Below are positions 1 to 9,734 of a DNA stretch of 64,000 nucleotides, one piece after another. The notes beneath the pieces were generated by a model, which saw only the letters and a list, made by a program, of their open reading frames with translations, did no database searches and had not been told where the DNA came from. How positions within the stretch are numbered: the stretch's first letter is position 1; each line of letters starts with the position of its first letter. This DNA comes from Paenibacillus wynnii (GTDB lineage Bacteria; Bacillota; Bacilli; Paenibacillales; Paenibacillaceae), in assembly GCF_000757885.1 (NCBI RefSeq), contig NZ_JQCR01000002.1:248001-312000 (forward strand), in the 5' to 3' direction. The position numbers and the translations under genes are program-made.

Positions 1-735
1 GCCATTAATAACACAGACATAACGATTCGTAGCTTCCCGGAAAATGATCCCACTCGTCCAAGCAGCTATCGTTTCTTCCAGTATATTTTGCAGACTGAAC
101 CGGACTAATTCGATCTCTTGAATCGGCTGTGTCTGATACTTCTCGGCAAAATGATCAATCTCCGCAATAAAGACAACAAAATCCTGCAGTGCAAGCGGAA
201 TGCCAAGATACTCCCAACGTGATTTCGCACTATGCTCTGAAGTCTGGTGCTGCATTAGGAAGGTTAAATATTCCTGCTGTAAAATAGGCAGACTTTCTTT
301 GATTTTCCCCTCCATTGCCTTGGTTTTCTCCTGCTCTTCACGATCCTGCAAACATATTTGTTTTGCTTGGAGTACCACTTTTATGATCTCATCGAGGGAG
401 AATGGTTTTTTGACAAAATCCATTGCACCCAGTCGTATGGCCTGTTGGGCATATGAGAATTCCGAGTAAGCGCTCAGAATAATAATCTTGCATAGAGGTG
501 CAAACTCAAGAATAGCTTTCGTCATCTCCAGTCCATCCATACGGGGCATTCGAATATCGGTAAGCACGATATCAGGCAAAGTTTCACGAATTATACTTAG
601 TCCCTGTTCCCCGTCCAGTGCTGTGCCTACGATTTCAATTCCGAATTCCTGCCACTGCGGTTTGCGGGAGATCATATCGACCACACTTTTTATATCATCA
701 ATAACGCATACTTTAATGGGCTTGAGATGTTCCAT
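1..735 (-). CDS. YesN-type response regulator, 3' end cut by window
   Basis: Read directly on the minus strand from ATG at 735; 245 codons are in the window and the frame runs off its edge. The N-terminal receiver domain (about residues 1-120) shows the acidic pair in VCVIDD, the phospho-acceptor Asp in VLTDIRMP and the conserved Lys in VKKPF. The rest is the linker region typical of YesN regulators, whose C-terminal AraC-type DNA-binding domain would lie outside the window. The start overlaps the end of the sensor kinase gene by 23 bp, so the two are translationally coupled and form a two-component pair. The target genes are not visible; in this family they are usually carbohydrate uptake or degradation genes nearby. 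Confidence 0.9.
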   Translation of the reverse strand, partial: MEHLKPIKVCVIDDIKSVVDMISRKPQWQEFGIEIVGTALDGEQGLSIIRETLPDIVLTDIRMPRMDGLEMTKAILEFAPLCKIIILSAYSEFSYAQQAIRLGAMDFVKKPFSLDEIIKVVLQAKQICLQDREEQEKTKAMEGKIKESLPILQQEYLTFLMQHQTSEHSAKSRWEYLGIPLALQDFVVFIAEIDHFAEKYQTQPIQEIELVRFSLQNILEETIAAWTSGIIFREATNRYVCVING

Positions 736-2587
736 AGGCTTGCTCTACCCCTTCCTTTACTGAGTTTATAGGGTTCATGGTGGTTATGGGAATGATAGGT
801 ATCCATAGATCCGTACGGGAGCCCCGTCCCGCTTCACTAGACAGCTTCATCCGTGCTTCGTCTCCATAATAAAGCTGTAGCCGGTGCCTGATATTAACCA
901 GGGCATACCCTTTTTTAGAGACCGTCCTCTCTGCCATTCCCTGTTCCACTTTTTGTATATCCATTCCCTTGCCGTTATCCTCGACTACAATGTGCAGCAT
1001 CGCTCGCTCTACCTCCAGAGACACCCTAACAGTGATATAACCTCCCGTTCTTCGATCCGTAAAGCCGTGCTGAATACTGTTCTCGACGATCGGTTGAAGC
1101 AGAATTTTGGGAATGGGGAACGACAGCAACTCATCCTCCTCAACAATCACCTTATACTCAAATAAATCCTCATAGCATTTTTGTTGAATAGCGCAATATT
1201 GCTGCACATGGGAGAGTTCATCCTCGAGCGGAATCAGATCTTTGCCGCCGCTTAAGCCCAGTTGGAACATTTGCGACAAGGCTAAAATCATCTCGTTAAC
1301 ATCGTCATTCTCCCCGAGGACTGACTTGCAATATATTGTATTCAGCGTGTTATACAGAAAATGAGGTTCCATCTGTGCAGTCAACGCACGAATTTCAGCA
1401 TGCCTTTTGCCCTCTTCGTTTGTCCTTACATCATCAATCAAGTTCTTAATTTCGTTCATCATTCGGTTAAATTGAAAGCCGACTTGGGCAATCTCATCAT
1501 TATATTTACTTTCAAAAGAAACACTTAATTGATTCTCTTCTACACGCCGCATCAGCCTGCTAAGTTTGAACAATGGCTTTAGCAACGCGGCCGTCAAGGT
1601 ATTGGAGAAAAACCAAGTAGTCAGCAGAAATATAGCAATTACATAAATCATCGTGCGTTGCACACCCTTCAGCTGTCCGAGAAGCTGATCCTTAGACTGC
1701 ATACCTGCCACAATCCAATGGGGTGCTGCAGTCGATGGTTTGTAGTTGACTAAATAATCCTTACCATCAATAGGGTAAAAAAATCTTCCTTGGCTCCCGT
1801 TTGTGCTTTCCTGCAGAAACTCCGGATTTTGGGGTAGCTTCTGATGATAAGGCCCATTGTTCTGGACTACATCTTCCCCTTCCTTATTCAAAATAAAGTA
1901 ATTACGGTCATTCTTCGAATTATTCTCATTCAATAAGGAAGCAATCTTATTCTCTCTTAAATTCACGACGATAAACACATTGGTAGTGGGAGTATTATCA
2001 TAAATCCCCCTTACGACAAAAGAGATCACCCGCTGATTACCTGTAAAAAGCCGGTCAAAATGACCTTTTGCCCAGTAGCCGCCGGGACTTTTTTTGCTAT
2101 TGTCATACAATTCCGAACCATAAAATGAATTTTCCTGAGATCGAATCTGTGTCGTTGAATAAAAGTCACCGATCGGCGTTGCAATGAGGACGTTCTCAAT
2201 AATGGGCTCGTTAAACGTCGCTTGCGAAAGGACATATTGCATCCTCGAAAGGTGAACATAATAGTTGGTTACATCATGGGCCTGAACATCAATCATCATT
2301 TGCCGATAGGCGTCACTTAACATCAAGGACTGCACAGACATAGCCACATCATTTAACCGATAATCCAATAGCTGGGTAGTCTTGTCCACCGTTTCCTTAC
2401 TAGTTTCAAAGGCGTTATTCTGTATTTCCTTACCGGCTATCCGATAGGTCAAGGTTCCCATTGCACTGATTGAGAGCGTTATCAAGACTACAAAGGAGAG
2501 GAGTACTCTTTGTTTAATAGAAATCTGGTAATAAGTATCTCCAAGCTTCGCCCAGATCAGACTATACCAGTTCTTGAGAGTTTTCAT
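713..2587 (-). CDS. YesM-type sensor histidine kinase
   Basis: A 624-residue membrane kinase. One membrane segment lies near residues 27-48 and a second near 312-332, enclosing an extracellular sensor domain. A HAMP-like linker follows, then the His_kinase family domain with the phospho-acceptor His about 409 in the motif EPHFLYNTLN. The C-terminal ATPase domain has an N box (VENSIQHGF) and a G box (EDNGKGMD). It is the partner of the overlapping response regulator downstream. By family it probably senses an extracellular saccharide or a binding-protein complex, but the ligand cannot be told. A TATAAT sequence about 300 bp upstream may be its promoter. Confidence 0.93.
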   Translation of the reverse strand: MKTLKNWYSLIWAKLGDTYYQISIKQRVLLSFVVLITLSISAMGTLTYRIAGKEIQNNAFETSKETVDKTTQLLDYRLNDVAMSVQSLMLSDAYRQMMIDVQAHDVTNYYVHLSRMQYVLSQATFNEPIIENVLIATPIGDFYSTTQIRSQENSFYGSELYDNSKKSPGGYWAKGHFDRLFTGNQRVISFVVRGIYDNTPTTNVFIVVNLRENKIASLLNENNSKNDRNYFILNKEGEDVVQNNGPYHQKLPQNPEFLQESTNGSQGRFFYPIDGKDYLVNYKPSTAAPHWIVAGMQSKDQLLGQLKGVQRTMIYVIAIFLLTTWFFSNTLTAALLKPLFKLSRLMRRVEENQLSVSFESKYNDEIAQVGFQFNRMMNEIKNLIDDVRTNEEGKRHAEIRALTAQMEPHFLYNTLNTIYCKSVLGENDDVNEMILALSQMFQLGLSGGKDLIPLEDELSHVQQYCAIQQKCYEDLFEYKVIVEEDELLSFPIPKILLQPIVENSIQHGFTDRRTGGYITVRVSLEVERAMLHIVVEDNGKGMDIQKVEQGMAERTVSKKGYALVNIRHRLQLYYGDEARMKLSSEAGRGSRTDLWIPIIPITTMNPINSVKEGVEQAYGTSQAH

Positions 2588-3062
2588 GAGAATTCCTTTC
2601 TACACGTAAAATGAATGCCACTTCTCGTCCCCTGTACCATACGACCGATTCCAGCTAGGTGTCAATAGAATTACCTCCATGCATACTTCAAAGAAACCCG
2701 CCATGCAAACTCGCCATCCAACCAGGCATCCGGCAACGCCGGAAGCCGCTCTATATAACCTTGATGAGATTAAGTAGCATCTCAGCTTACCGCCGATAAT
2801 ATACGCATAGCTATGTCCCAGAATATGATTTAATAGATTTGACAAGCTGTTAGTTAGCTTTGTAGTTATATTTCATTATAACAAGACATCGTTTTAAAGA
2901 GCAGAAAATCGTAAAACCTGCTGCCGCAGTTTCGATTTAGAAGCTAAGGTGACTTCATTTTATGACTGATAACGATCCTTGGAGCCTTTTAGGTATGCTG
3001 GTACAAAAAAACGCATCCCTCGGTTTGCTGCCGGGGAATGCGTTCAACATATTCGTTGTATC
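2588..3062. other. Intergenic region, no supported gene
   Basis: About 475 bp between the YesM-type kinase and the hybrid kinase. An 81-codon minus-strand frame at 2600-2845 has no recognisable protein features and no good ribosome binding site. The region holds the hybrid-kinase terminator at 3004-3045 and a minus-strand TATAAT near 2880 as a possible -10 box for the kinase downstream. Confidence 0.5.
3004..3045 (-). terminator. Rho-independent terminator of the hybrid kinase gene
   Basis: On the minus strand a stem of about ten pairs (ACGCATTCCC with its complement, one bulge) is followed by a run of seven T. It sits about 18 bp beyond the kinase stop codon. Confidence 0.85.
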
Positions 3063-4670
3063 CTATAATTCATCTGTAGACTTATTATGATTTGGTAAAG
3101 AAAGTATGGTGTTCAATAAGTGGAGTTTACGAATCGGCTTAATAATGATGGATTCGAACAGTGATTTGGTTTCGTCGTCCAAATTCGTTCCAATCGGAGC
3201 GAGTAGAAATAAGGACAATTTCTTATGAGTAGTTAACTTACTGATTTGTTCAGCCATTGTAATGGCATTTAGGCCTCCGATATCCTTGTCGATAAGGATC
3301 AGGTCGAAATCCAGACCATCAGAAATCCATTGGAACACTTGAGTGGGATTCTGCGTAGATGCAACATGAACTCCCCAATCCTCCAGCATCGATGAGATAA
3401 CTTGAAGGCTGGTTAGATTATCATCTATAACAAGTATGTTTTTTCCTGCTAACACTTCAGTCTCGAAAGGAATGGAGGGTAGATTCGAATACTTATTCAG
3501 GAACAGGGTAATCTCAAAGGTGGACCCTTCTCCTTTTTTACTCAACGCTTGTATATGTCCGCCCATCAGCTCCGCCAGATGCTTGCATATCGCCAAACCC
3601 AGCCCTGTTCCGCCATAATGGTGAATCGTATTTTCATCATGAACCTGCGTATACTTGTTAAACAGCAGATTTAACTTCTCTTCTTCAATGCCTATCCCCG
3701 TATCCTGTATGGCTATCTTGACGCACACTTGTTCATCATCGCGGGCTGGCAATAATTTAAGCTCTACAAAGATTTCACCCTCATGTGTGAACTTAACGGC
3801 ATTATTTAATAGGTTCATGATAATCTGGCGCACCTTCATTGCGTCACCGACCACATAGAGCGGGACCTCGGAGTCAGTATTAAGTACCACCTCCAGATTC
3901 TTCTCAAGTGCTTTTGTAGAGAACAAATAGACGGTTTCCTCTAGGGTGGAGATAAGATCAAAGGGCTCTTCTTCTACGGACAGCTCGCCCGCCTCCATTT
4001 TGCTGAATTCCAGCATATCATTTAAAAACTCCAGTAATCTTGAATTGCTCTCGTTGATAATTTCCATATAATATTTCTGTTGCTCGTTCATTTCAGTAGT
4101 CAGCATCAAGTCAGTCATTCCTACAATCCCGTTCATTGGTGTGCGCAACTCATGGCTGAGCATAGAGAACAAGTCATTTTTCGTCTGGATACGTCGTTCT
4201 GCAGAATCAGATTTCTGCTCCAATTCAATTAAATAGGTTAAAAATATGGCAAGTGCATACAACATTTTTACGTCTTCTTCACCATATTCACCAGCAGCCT
4301 GATCCATCACACAAATTGTTCCGTAAGATCTGCCATCCTCAAAAACCAAAGGAATTCCGATAAAGGAGTGTACTCCTTTTGTACGGATATATTCAAGCTC
4401 CTCAGAAGTATCATGGTCATTGATATTAGATACGCGAAGTGTTTTATTGTTATTCAATAATATCAAGGCACCGATGTTCTCAAGTAGTGATAATCCTTCA
4501 TCTCCTTGTGCAAACTCCTTATAGCGATTATAAAATTTATGAATAGGTTCAGACAAACCGGCATTAATTGAGATGATAATCGTATTGACATTCAGCATAT
4601 GCTTTAACAGAAAAAGCATATGATCTGCGGCATCCTCAATGTTATGAATTGATAAGCTATTGTTTTCCAT
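3063..4670 (-). CDS. GAF-domain hybrid histidine kinase with C-terminal receiver domain
   Basis: 535 residues with no membrane segment, so probably cytoplasmic. Order: GAF domain (about 20-155), HisKA domain with the H box SMLSHELRTP (His 173), HATPase_c with N box NNAVKFT and glycine boxes DTGIGIE and GGTGLGLA, then a receiver domain (about 410-530). The receiver keeps the acidic pair VIDD, the acceptor Asp 461 in LILIDKD and the Lys in IIKP. No output regulator is adjacent, so it is an orphan; phosphorelay to an unlinked protein is the family expectation. The GAF domain suggests a soluble ligand or redox signal. It is divergent from the secreted-protein gene at 4946, with 275 bp between. 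Confidence 0.9.
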   Translation of the reverse strand: MENNSLSIHNIEDAADHMLFLLKHMLNVNTIIISINAGLSEPIHKFYNRYKEFAQGDEGLSLLENIGALILLNNNKTLRVSNINDHDTSEELEYIRTKGVHSFIGIPLVFEDGRSYGTICVMDQAAGEYGEEDVKMLYALAIFLTYLIELEQKSDSAERRIQTKNDLFSMLSHELRTPMNGIVGMTDLMLTTEMNEQQKYYMEIINESNSRLLEFLNDMLEFSKMEAGELSVEEEPFDLISTLEETVYLFSTKALEKNLEVVLNTDSEVPLYVVGDAMKVRQIIMNLLNNAVKFTHEGEIFVELKLLPARDDEQVCVKIAIQDTGIGIEEEKLNLLFNKYTQVHDENTIHHYGGTGLGLAICKHLAELMGGHIQALSKKGEGSTFEITLFLNKYSNLPSIPFETEVLAGKNILVIDDNLTSLQVISSMLEDWGVHVASTQNPTQVFQWISDGLDFDLILIDKDIGGLNAITMAEQISKLTTHKKLSLFLLAPIGTNLDDETKSLFESIIIKPIRKLHLLNTILSLPNHNKSTDEL

Positions 4671-4830
4671 ATTTTTCAGTTCCCCATTCTAATTCTACCT
4701 AATCTATATAATAGCTTTAATTCTAATCCAATAGCGTAAAAATATTGATAAAAATATATATATAATTTATAACACTTACCTAAACCGAATAGGCCATAGC
4801 ATTGGGAAGGATTGGGCTCTTAAGAAAAAT

Positions 4831-4860
4831 GCAACCTTTTTATACCGCATAACGTTAATA
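4831..4860 (+). promoter_or_regulatory. Candidate ECF sigma factor promoter
   Basis: GCAACC (4831-4836) is followed by exactly 16 bp and then CGTT (4853-4856). An AAC motif at -35 and CGT at -10 with this spacing is the hallmark of ECF sigma promoters in Bacillales. It would drive the secreted-protein gene at 4946. The assignment rests on motif shape only. Confidence 0.45.
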
Positions 4861-4871
4861 GTAATGAAAAG

Positions 4872-4923
4872 CACGTTTGAGAAATACCCCGAAGGGTAAT
4901 AAACCTTGTACCGTGTTTCTCAA
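4872..4923 (+). promoter_or_regulatory. Structured 5' leader of the secreted-protein gene
   Basis: TTGAGAAA (4877-4884) pairs with TTTCTCAA (4916-4923), and CACG just upstream can alternatively pair with CGTG at 4912-4915. Inside is a short hairpin TACCC-CGAA-GGGTA. The 3' arm ends about six bases before the Shine-Dalgarno AAGGGGG, so folding could affect translation. It does not match a riboswitch class I recognise. Confidence 0.4.
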
Positions 4924-4945
4924 TTGCCAAGGGGGAGAATGACTT

Positions 4946-5473
4946 ATGATTAAGAAGAGATTTGTTTATGTTTTACCTTTTGCTGTATTGCTGTTTCTTT
5001 CCCTTATTTCTACGGCAAGTACGGGTGGAACACGGGTGGATGCAGAGAGCAGCGGATCCACGCAAAACCTCACCGTATACCTTCAATCGCTGAAATCCGG
5101 TAACGGAACACTTTCCATTGAAGCCGATGAAATAGATTGGTATCAGGGCGAGGCCGCGAATCAAGTCTTTGCCGAAAGAGAACCGGAGGCTTATGCAGAA
5201 ATAGGTGGAACGCTGAATGACTATTATATTGTAAACGACAGCGATACAACCACAACTTATACGATTGCAGACCATGCAGCAGTCACTATGCAGCTATTCG
5301 ATCACACTGGAAATCTAGGGGACTTAGACATTCAATGGAATGAGAAGGTTACTCTGCAGCAGTTTATAGATGAATTCAATAAAACGGATATCGTAGATTT
5401 GAGTCAATTCCCCTATCACATCACCATCCAGGATGGAGAAATTATCTCTATTGTGCAGCAATATATTCCGTAA
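4946..5473 (+). CDS. Small secreted protein of unknown function
   Basis: 175 residues. The N terminus is a clear Sec signal peptide: Lys/Arg-rich start, a hydrophobic core about residues 9-24, and a probable cleavage before the acidic mature protein near residue 35. The mature part is acidic and rich in Thr, Asp and Gln, with no cysteine or catalytic motif I recognise. The strong Shine-Dalgarno AAGGGGG precedes ATG 4946. A candidate ECF promoter and a structured leader lie upstream, and a long terminator follows, so it is a single-gene unit. An envelope-stress role is only an inference from the promoter. Confidence 0.75.
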   Translation: MIKKRFVYVLPFAVLLFLSLISTASTGGTRVDAESSGSTQNLTVYLQSLKSGNGTLSIEADEIDWYQGEAANQVFAEREPEAYAEIGGTLNDYYIVNDSDTTTTYTIADHAAVTMQLFDHTGNLGDLDIQWNEKVTLQQFIDEFNKTDIVDLSQFPYHITIQDGEIISIVQQYIP

Positions 5474-5514
5474 ATCCTATTTCAATTAAGTTCGAGTTAT
5501 CCGAATCATAAGAT

Positions 5515-5584
5515 GCATCTCCTTGAAAAACACCGGCAAACCCTTTGGGTTGACGGATGGAATTTTCAGGAGATGCTTTTTTTT
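5515..5584 (+). terminator. Rho-independent terminator after the secreted-protein gene
   Basis: A long stem (GCATCTCCTTGAAAA with its complement TTTTCAGGAGATGC), a secondary inner pairing, then eight T. It separates this gene from the germination operon. Confidence 0.85.
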
Positions 5585-5689
5585 ATGTCAATATACCCCT
5601 AGGGGAGGACTTCCAAATCCGTGACCCAATGCATAAATTCCCGTCCAAAGGTAAACGTTATTGGTTAATCAAGGAAGGGAGTGAGATCT

Positions 5690-7309
5690 GTGCCATTGAA
5701 TTGGATAAAGGATGCTTTGAAGCCGGCAAAAAGCCATAAACTGGACGCTCTAAAAAAAAGACAGCAGGCCAATGAAAAATCTCTAACCTCTTCCTTGTCT
5801 CATACCCTATCCTTCCTTAAATCAGAGTTAGGAACAAGTCCTGACTTCGTTATTCGTGAATTTAATGAGGACTCGGAACAGACAAGTCCTGTTGCGGTCT
5901 GTTATATCCAAGGTCTGGTTGATAATGTACTGCTCACAGATTTAATAGAGGCCATTATCACTGAAAATAGCTCACAAGCTACTTTAAAACTTGATGCAAA
6001 AGAAGCAGCAGCTCTGTTTAAGAAAAAGCTCCCTCTGGGAAATATCAAAGTCGTTAAAGCTGAAAATGAATTAGTCCAGACTATGCTTGCCGGGAGCGCT
6101 ATGGTAATTATTGATGGAGTAGAACATGTTCTAGCAGTCTCCATTTCTGGCGGTTCCCGTCGAGGCGTTGAGGAACCTACTTCTCAGACCGTCGTTCGGG
6201 GTCCTAAAGAAGGATTTACGGAGGATATCTCACTCAACATAGCCTTGCTTAGACGAAAACTACTGACACCTCATTTAAAGCTTGAAAGTCATATTATCGG
6301 TGAATATACGCAAACAAAGGTCATATTGGCTTATATTGATGGAATTGCCCCGCCAGAAGTGGTGGAGGAAGTAAACAAGCGCCTCCGTGCAATTGATACA
6401 GACAGTATACTGGAGAGCGGTTATATTGAAGAGTTCATTCAAGACGGGGCGTTCTCCCCATTTCCGACGATTTTAAATACCGAACGTCCGGACACAGCGG
6501 CCGGGGCTCTTCTAGACGGACAAGTAGCCATTTTGGTGGATGGTACCCCTTTTGTTCTTATTGCACCCGTTACTTTTTTTAATTTCTTTCAGTCAAGCGA
6601 AGACTACTATCAACGATATGATATTTCCACATTTCTTCGTGTTGTCCGGCTCATGTCCTTTTTAGTCGCCTTGCTGCTTCCATCCCTATATATTGCAATA
6701 ACGACATTTCAACAGGAAATTCTACCCACTACCCTGTTAATATCTCTGAGTGCACAACGGGAAGGAACCCCTCTGCCCGCTTTAATGGAGGCACTGATGA
6801 TGGAGATGATGTTCGAGGTTATACGTGAAGCCGGAGTTCGGATGCCTCGGGTCATCGGTCCTGCTATCTCGATCGTAGGCGCACTGGTAATCGGTCAAGC
6901 AGCGGTACAGGCCGGTCTAGTGTCAGGAGCAATGGTCATAGTTGTTTCTTTCACGGCCATAGCCAACTTTGTAATCCCCTACTTTAACATGGCATCGGCA
7001 GTTCGGTTGATCCGCTTTACGCTCATGATTCTAGGAGGAGTACTTGGACTATTCGGAATCATTGCAGGCATAATACCCATTTTGTCACATCTGGTCGCTC
7101 TCAAATCCTTCGGTATCCATTATATGATGCCTTACGCTCCGTTCTATAAATCCAACATGAAGGATCTGTTGCTCAGAGTACCCTGGTGGGCCATGAAGAC
7201 CCGCCCCAGCAGAAGAACAGCGTCTAACAAGTACAGACAGGCAGCACACCAATTCCCTGAAAGTTCGGTTCAAAAGGGGAACACTAATGAAACTGATTCC
7301 CAAGAATAA
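5690..7309 (+). CDS. Spore germination protein, GerA family (GerAA/GerKA type)
   Basis: The A subunit of a germinant receptor in the spore inner membrane. It has a long soluble N-terminal region (about 1-290) and then several membrane segments from about residue 290 on, including the family signature around LLISLSAQREGTPLP and EVIREAGVRMPR. The C-terminal tail is hydrophilic. The reading frame also opens at GTG 5681, but the Shine-Dalgarno GGAAGGGA (5673-5680) touches that codon. GTG 5690 has the normal nine-base spacing, giving about 539 residues. The gene order A-C-B matches gerK of B. subtilis. TGCATA at 5630 fits a SigG -35 box, but its -10 partner is poor. Confidence 0.93.
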   Translation: MPLNWIKDALKPAKSHKLDALKKRQQANEKSLTSSLSHTLSFLKSELGTSPDFVIREFNEDSEQTSPVAVCYIQGLVDNVLLTDLIEAIITENSSQATLKLDAKEAAALFKKKLPLGNIKVVKAENELVQTMLAGSAMVIIDGVEHVLAVSISGGSRRGVEEPTSQTVVRGPKEGFTEDISLNIALLRRKLLTPHLKLESHIIGEYTQTKVILAYIDGIAPPEVVEEVNKRLRAIDTDSILESGYIEEFIQDGAFSPFPTILNTERPDTAAGALLDGQVAILVDGTPFVLIAPVTFFNFFQSSEDYYQRYDISTFLRVVRLMSFLVALLLPSLYIAITTFQQEILPTTLLISLSAQREGTPLPALMEALMMEMMFEVIREAGVRMPRVIGPAISIVGALVIGQAAVQAGLVSGAMVIVVSFTAIANFVIPYFNMASAVRLIRFTLMILGGVLGLFGIIAGIIPILSHLVALKSFGIHYMMPYAPFYKSNMKDLLLRVPWWAMKTRPSRRTASNKYRQAAHQFPESSVQKGNTNETDSQE

Positions 7310-7321
7310 GGAGAGGTCAAA

Positions 7322-8539
7322 ATGCGCAAATTAGGGGTTATGTTCTTATTGCTTCTTATAAGCCTTTGGCTCTCAGGATGTAGTAATCGAGTCGAACTAA
7401 ATGAACTTGGGATTATAACAGCTACCGGAGTAGATGGAAAAAGCGGTGCGTGGATTGTGACCTATCAAATTATCATCCCTTCGGCGATGGCTTCAGGCAC
7501 GGGCGGTGGCGGAGGAGGCTCCCAATCGGCTGTTCATACCTTTTCTACGGAGGCCAAAACCATAAGAGAAGCAATAGATATAAGTAATCTGGAAAATCCG
7601 CGAAGACTTTATTTCGCCCATAACAACGTGCTTCTCATAGGCAAAAAAAGTGCAGATCAGGGAATCAACGAGATTATAGATATCTATTTACGAAATTTTG
7701 AGACCCGTGAAACGGTGAAAGTATTAGTAGCCGACGGCGAAGCTCGTGAACTCCTGAAGCAGCTTACACCTCCAGAGAAGGTTCCAGGTGTAGCATTAGC
7801 TAAAATTCTGGCTAAGGATAATCAGTTAGGATCCTTTTTCCCTTTAATCACGGTGTACGAAATTGCCCAAAGAATCAGTTCAGATAGTGAGGCGGCTGGT
7901 ATTCCGGAGGTAGCTAAGGTGGGTTCAGGGGATGGAAAACTCGATACTATCGAAGTTTTTCAAAAGACATCCGCTAAGGTTAAGCTAAAACTATCCGGTT
8001 TGAGTGTGATAAAGGGGAGCAAAAGGATTGCAACTCTGAAACAAAAGGAAAGTCAAGGCGTAAGCTGGTTAAACAATCAGATGAACAGCAGTACTCTTTC
8101 TTTTACAGATCCTGTTAAGAACAATGAGGAAAAACGCTATACCGCTTTTCAGGTCCGTAAAGCTACAGTTAAAGCTACACCGATAAAAGGTCCTCTCCAT
8201 TACACTTTGAAGGTGGATGTAAAGGTTAAAGGAGAAATTGTAGAATCCGAGACTAAAATAAACATCACTAAATCCAAAGGGATTAATCAAATGCAGCAGC
8301 TTATCAATAAAGAAATAGAGGCGCAAATTCTGAACAGCTGGCAAACCATTCAGAGCCTCAAGGTTGATCTTGCAGGGGTTGCTAATAAAATTCACCGTAA
8401 ATACCCCAAGGATTGGCACAAGATTAAAGATACCTGGCCTGAGGAATTAGCAAGAATGGATATCAAAATAAATGTTGAAACGGTTATCAGCCGACCTGGG
8501 TTGTTTCAAAACTCATTTAAAAAGCAGATAGGCAAGTAA
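7322..8539 (+). CDS. Spore germination lipoprotein, Ger(x)C family
   Basis: 405 residues. The C subunit of the germinant receptor, anchored to the outer face of the spore inner membrane by a lipid. The signal peptide ends in the lipobox LSGC (Cys about 20). A Gly-rich stretch follows near residues 60-68, inserted in the first domain. It lies 12 bp after the GerA-type gene and 24 bp before the permease-like subunit, in one operon. Confidence 0.93.
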   Translation: MRKLGVMFLLLLISLWLSGCSNRVELNELGIITATGVDGKSGAWIVTYQIIIPSAMASGTGGGGGGSQSAVHTFSTEAKTIREAIDISNLENPRRLYFAHNNVLLIGKKSADQGINEIIDIYLRNFETRETVKVLVADGEARELLKQLTPPEKVPGVALAKILAKDNQLGSFFPLITVYEIAQRISSDSEAAGIPEVAKVGSGDGKLDTIEVFQKTSAKVKLKLSGLSVIKGSKRIATLKQKESQGVSWLNNQMNSSTLSFTDPVKNNEEKRYTAFQVRKATVKATPIKGPLHYTLKVDVKVKGEIVESETKINITKSKGINQMQQLINKEIEAQILNSWQTIQSLKVDLAGVANKIHRKYPKDWHKIKDTWPEELARMDIKINVETVISRPGLFQNSFKKQIGK

Positions 8540-8563
8540 TAAAGGGGAAGGTGAATCCATTCT

Positions 8564-9652
8564 ATGAGCTTAGGTAAAATTAGGGTATCTGAATTAGTTG
8601 TTGTTTTGTCCATATTTGAAGTGGGCAGCACCACCTTATTCTTAATGGGGGCAGAGGCAAAACAGGATGCCTGGTTAGCCATGCTGATAGGAGCTACAGC
8701 CGGGTTTCTCCTTCTCTTACTACATTTGTCCATTCACCGACGGGATCCGCAGCTGGATCTCTTTCGGCTCTTCCGCCGTTACATGGGTAAATATCTGGGT
8801 ACCTTCATAAATATATTGTTTGTCGGCTACTTTACATATGAGGCTTCTAGAAATTTGCGTGATTTCGGAGAACTTACCATAATGAGCTTACTGAACCGTA
8901 CATCTTTGTGGATTATTATACTTATAGTGGTCCTAATCATTGCAAACTTAGTTCGCTATGGACCTGAGGTATTTTTCATGTTCTGCATGATTCTATTTCC
9001 TGTTATGCTAATAGGTTATTTGGTCATAAGTGTTCTAATTCCGGCTACAGGCCTTTTTCATTTTGAGTATATGCTTCCGGTGCTGGAGTTTGGTTTAATG
9101 CCTGCTGTAACCTCTGCGATTCCCGAGATCGTATCATTTCCATTCGGCCAGACGGTGTTATTTCTTGTATTTTACCCGCTGGCCATGAAAGGACGTAATC
9201 TCCCCCGCGCTGTCATCGTTACCTATATTATCAGTGCACTGTTTCTGACCGTTTTTAATCAACTGAATATTTTTGTGCTTGGAACTGAACTGGCGCCCAA
9301 TATGACCCTGCCGCTTCTTGAGACTGTGCAATTAATTCAGTTGACACAGGTATTTGAACGGACAGATGCCCTTTTCACAATGGTTCTCTACATAGGGCTG
9401 GGAACCAAGATGGCAGCCTTTTATTTAGGGGCGGTGATCGGACTTGAAAGAATAACCAAAATAAGCTACAAAAAGTGGGTCTTACCTCTAGCTATTCTAC
9501 TCTATTACCTTGCCTTTTTATCTCCGAATTACACCCATCATATCGAGATTGGCCGAGGTATCGCTGTAAATAGATGGTGGCCTATATTTCAGATCATCCT
9601 TCCCATTCTGCTATTTTTGGTGATGGTTATTCGAAGACGGAAGAAGGCTTGA
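8564..9652 (+). CDS. Spore germination permease-like protein, GerB family
   Basis: 362 residues with about ten hydrophobic segments, of the amino-acid-permease-like endospore germination family. It is the B subunit that binds the germinant. The N-terminal sequence (ISELVVVLSIFEVGSTTL-like) and the motif with SFPFGQTVLFL are typical. It is the last gene of the gerA-gerC-gerB operon; a bidirectional terminator follows within 20 bp. The germinant specificity cannot be read from sequence. Confidence 0.93.
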   Translation: MSLGKIRVSELVVVLSIFEVGSTTLFLMGAEAKQDAWLAMLIGATAGFLLLLLHLSIHRRDPQLDLFRLFRRYMGKYLGTFINILFVGYFTYEASRNLRDFGELTIMSLLNRTSLWIIILIVVLIIANLVRYGPEVFFMFCMILFPVMLIGYLVISVLIPATGLFHFEYMLPVLEFGLMPAVTSAIPEIVSFPFGQTVLFLVFYPLAMKGRNLPRAVIVTYIISALFLTVFNQLNIFVLGTELAPNMTLPLLETVQLIQLTQVFERTDALFTMVLYIGLGTKMAAFYLGAVIGLERITKISYKKWVLPLAILLYYLAFLSPNYTHHIEIGRGIAVNRWWPIFQIILPILLFLVMVIRRRKKA

Positions 9653-9670
9653 ATACTTTCTTATATTTTC

Positions 9671-9708
9671 AAAAAAACCGCCTCGGCAAGTACGCCGTTG
9701 CGGTTTTT
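9671..9708. terminator. Bidirectional terminator between the ger operon and the GH43 gene
   Basis: AAAACCGC and GCGGTTTT form the stem, with seven A on one side and five T on the other. It can serve both converging operons. Confidence 0.8.
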
Positions 9709-9734
9709 GGGTTTAGGACAAAACGTGTACTACT

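Noticed and set aside
2600..2845. 81-codon minus-strand frame
   Set aside because: No ribosome binding site and no protein-like pattern.
2840..2875. Plus-strand TTGACA with AT-rich sequence downstream
   Set aside because: No plus-strand gene or RNA follows; the -10 is poor.
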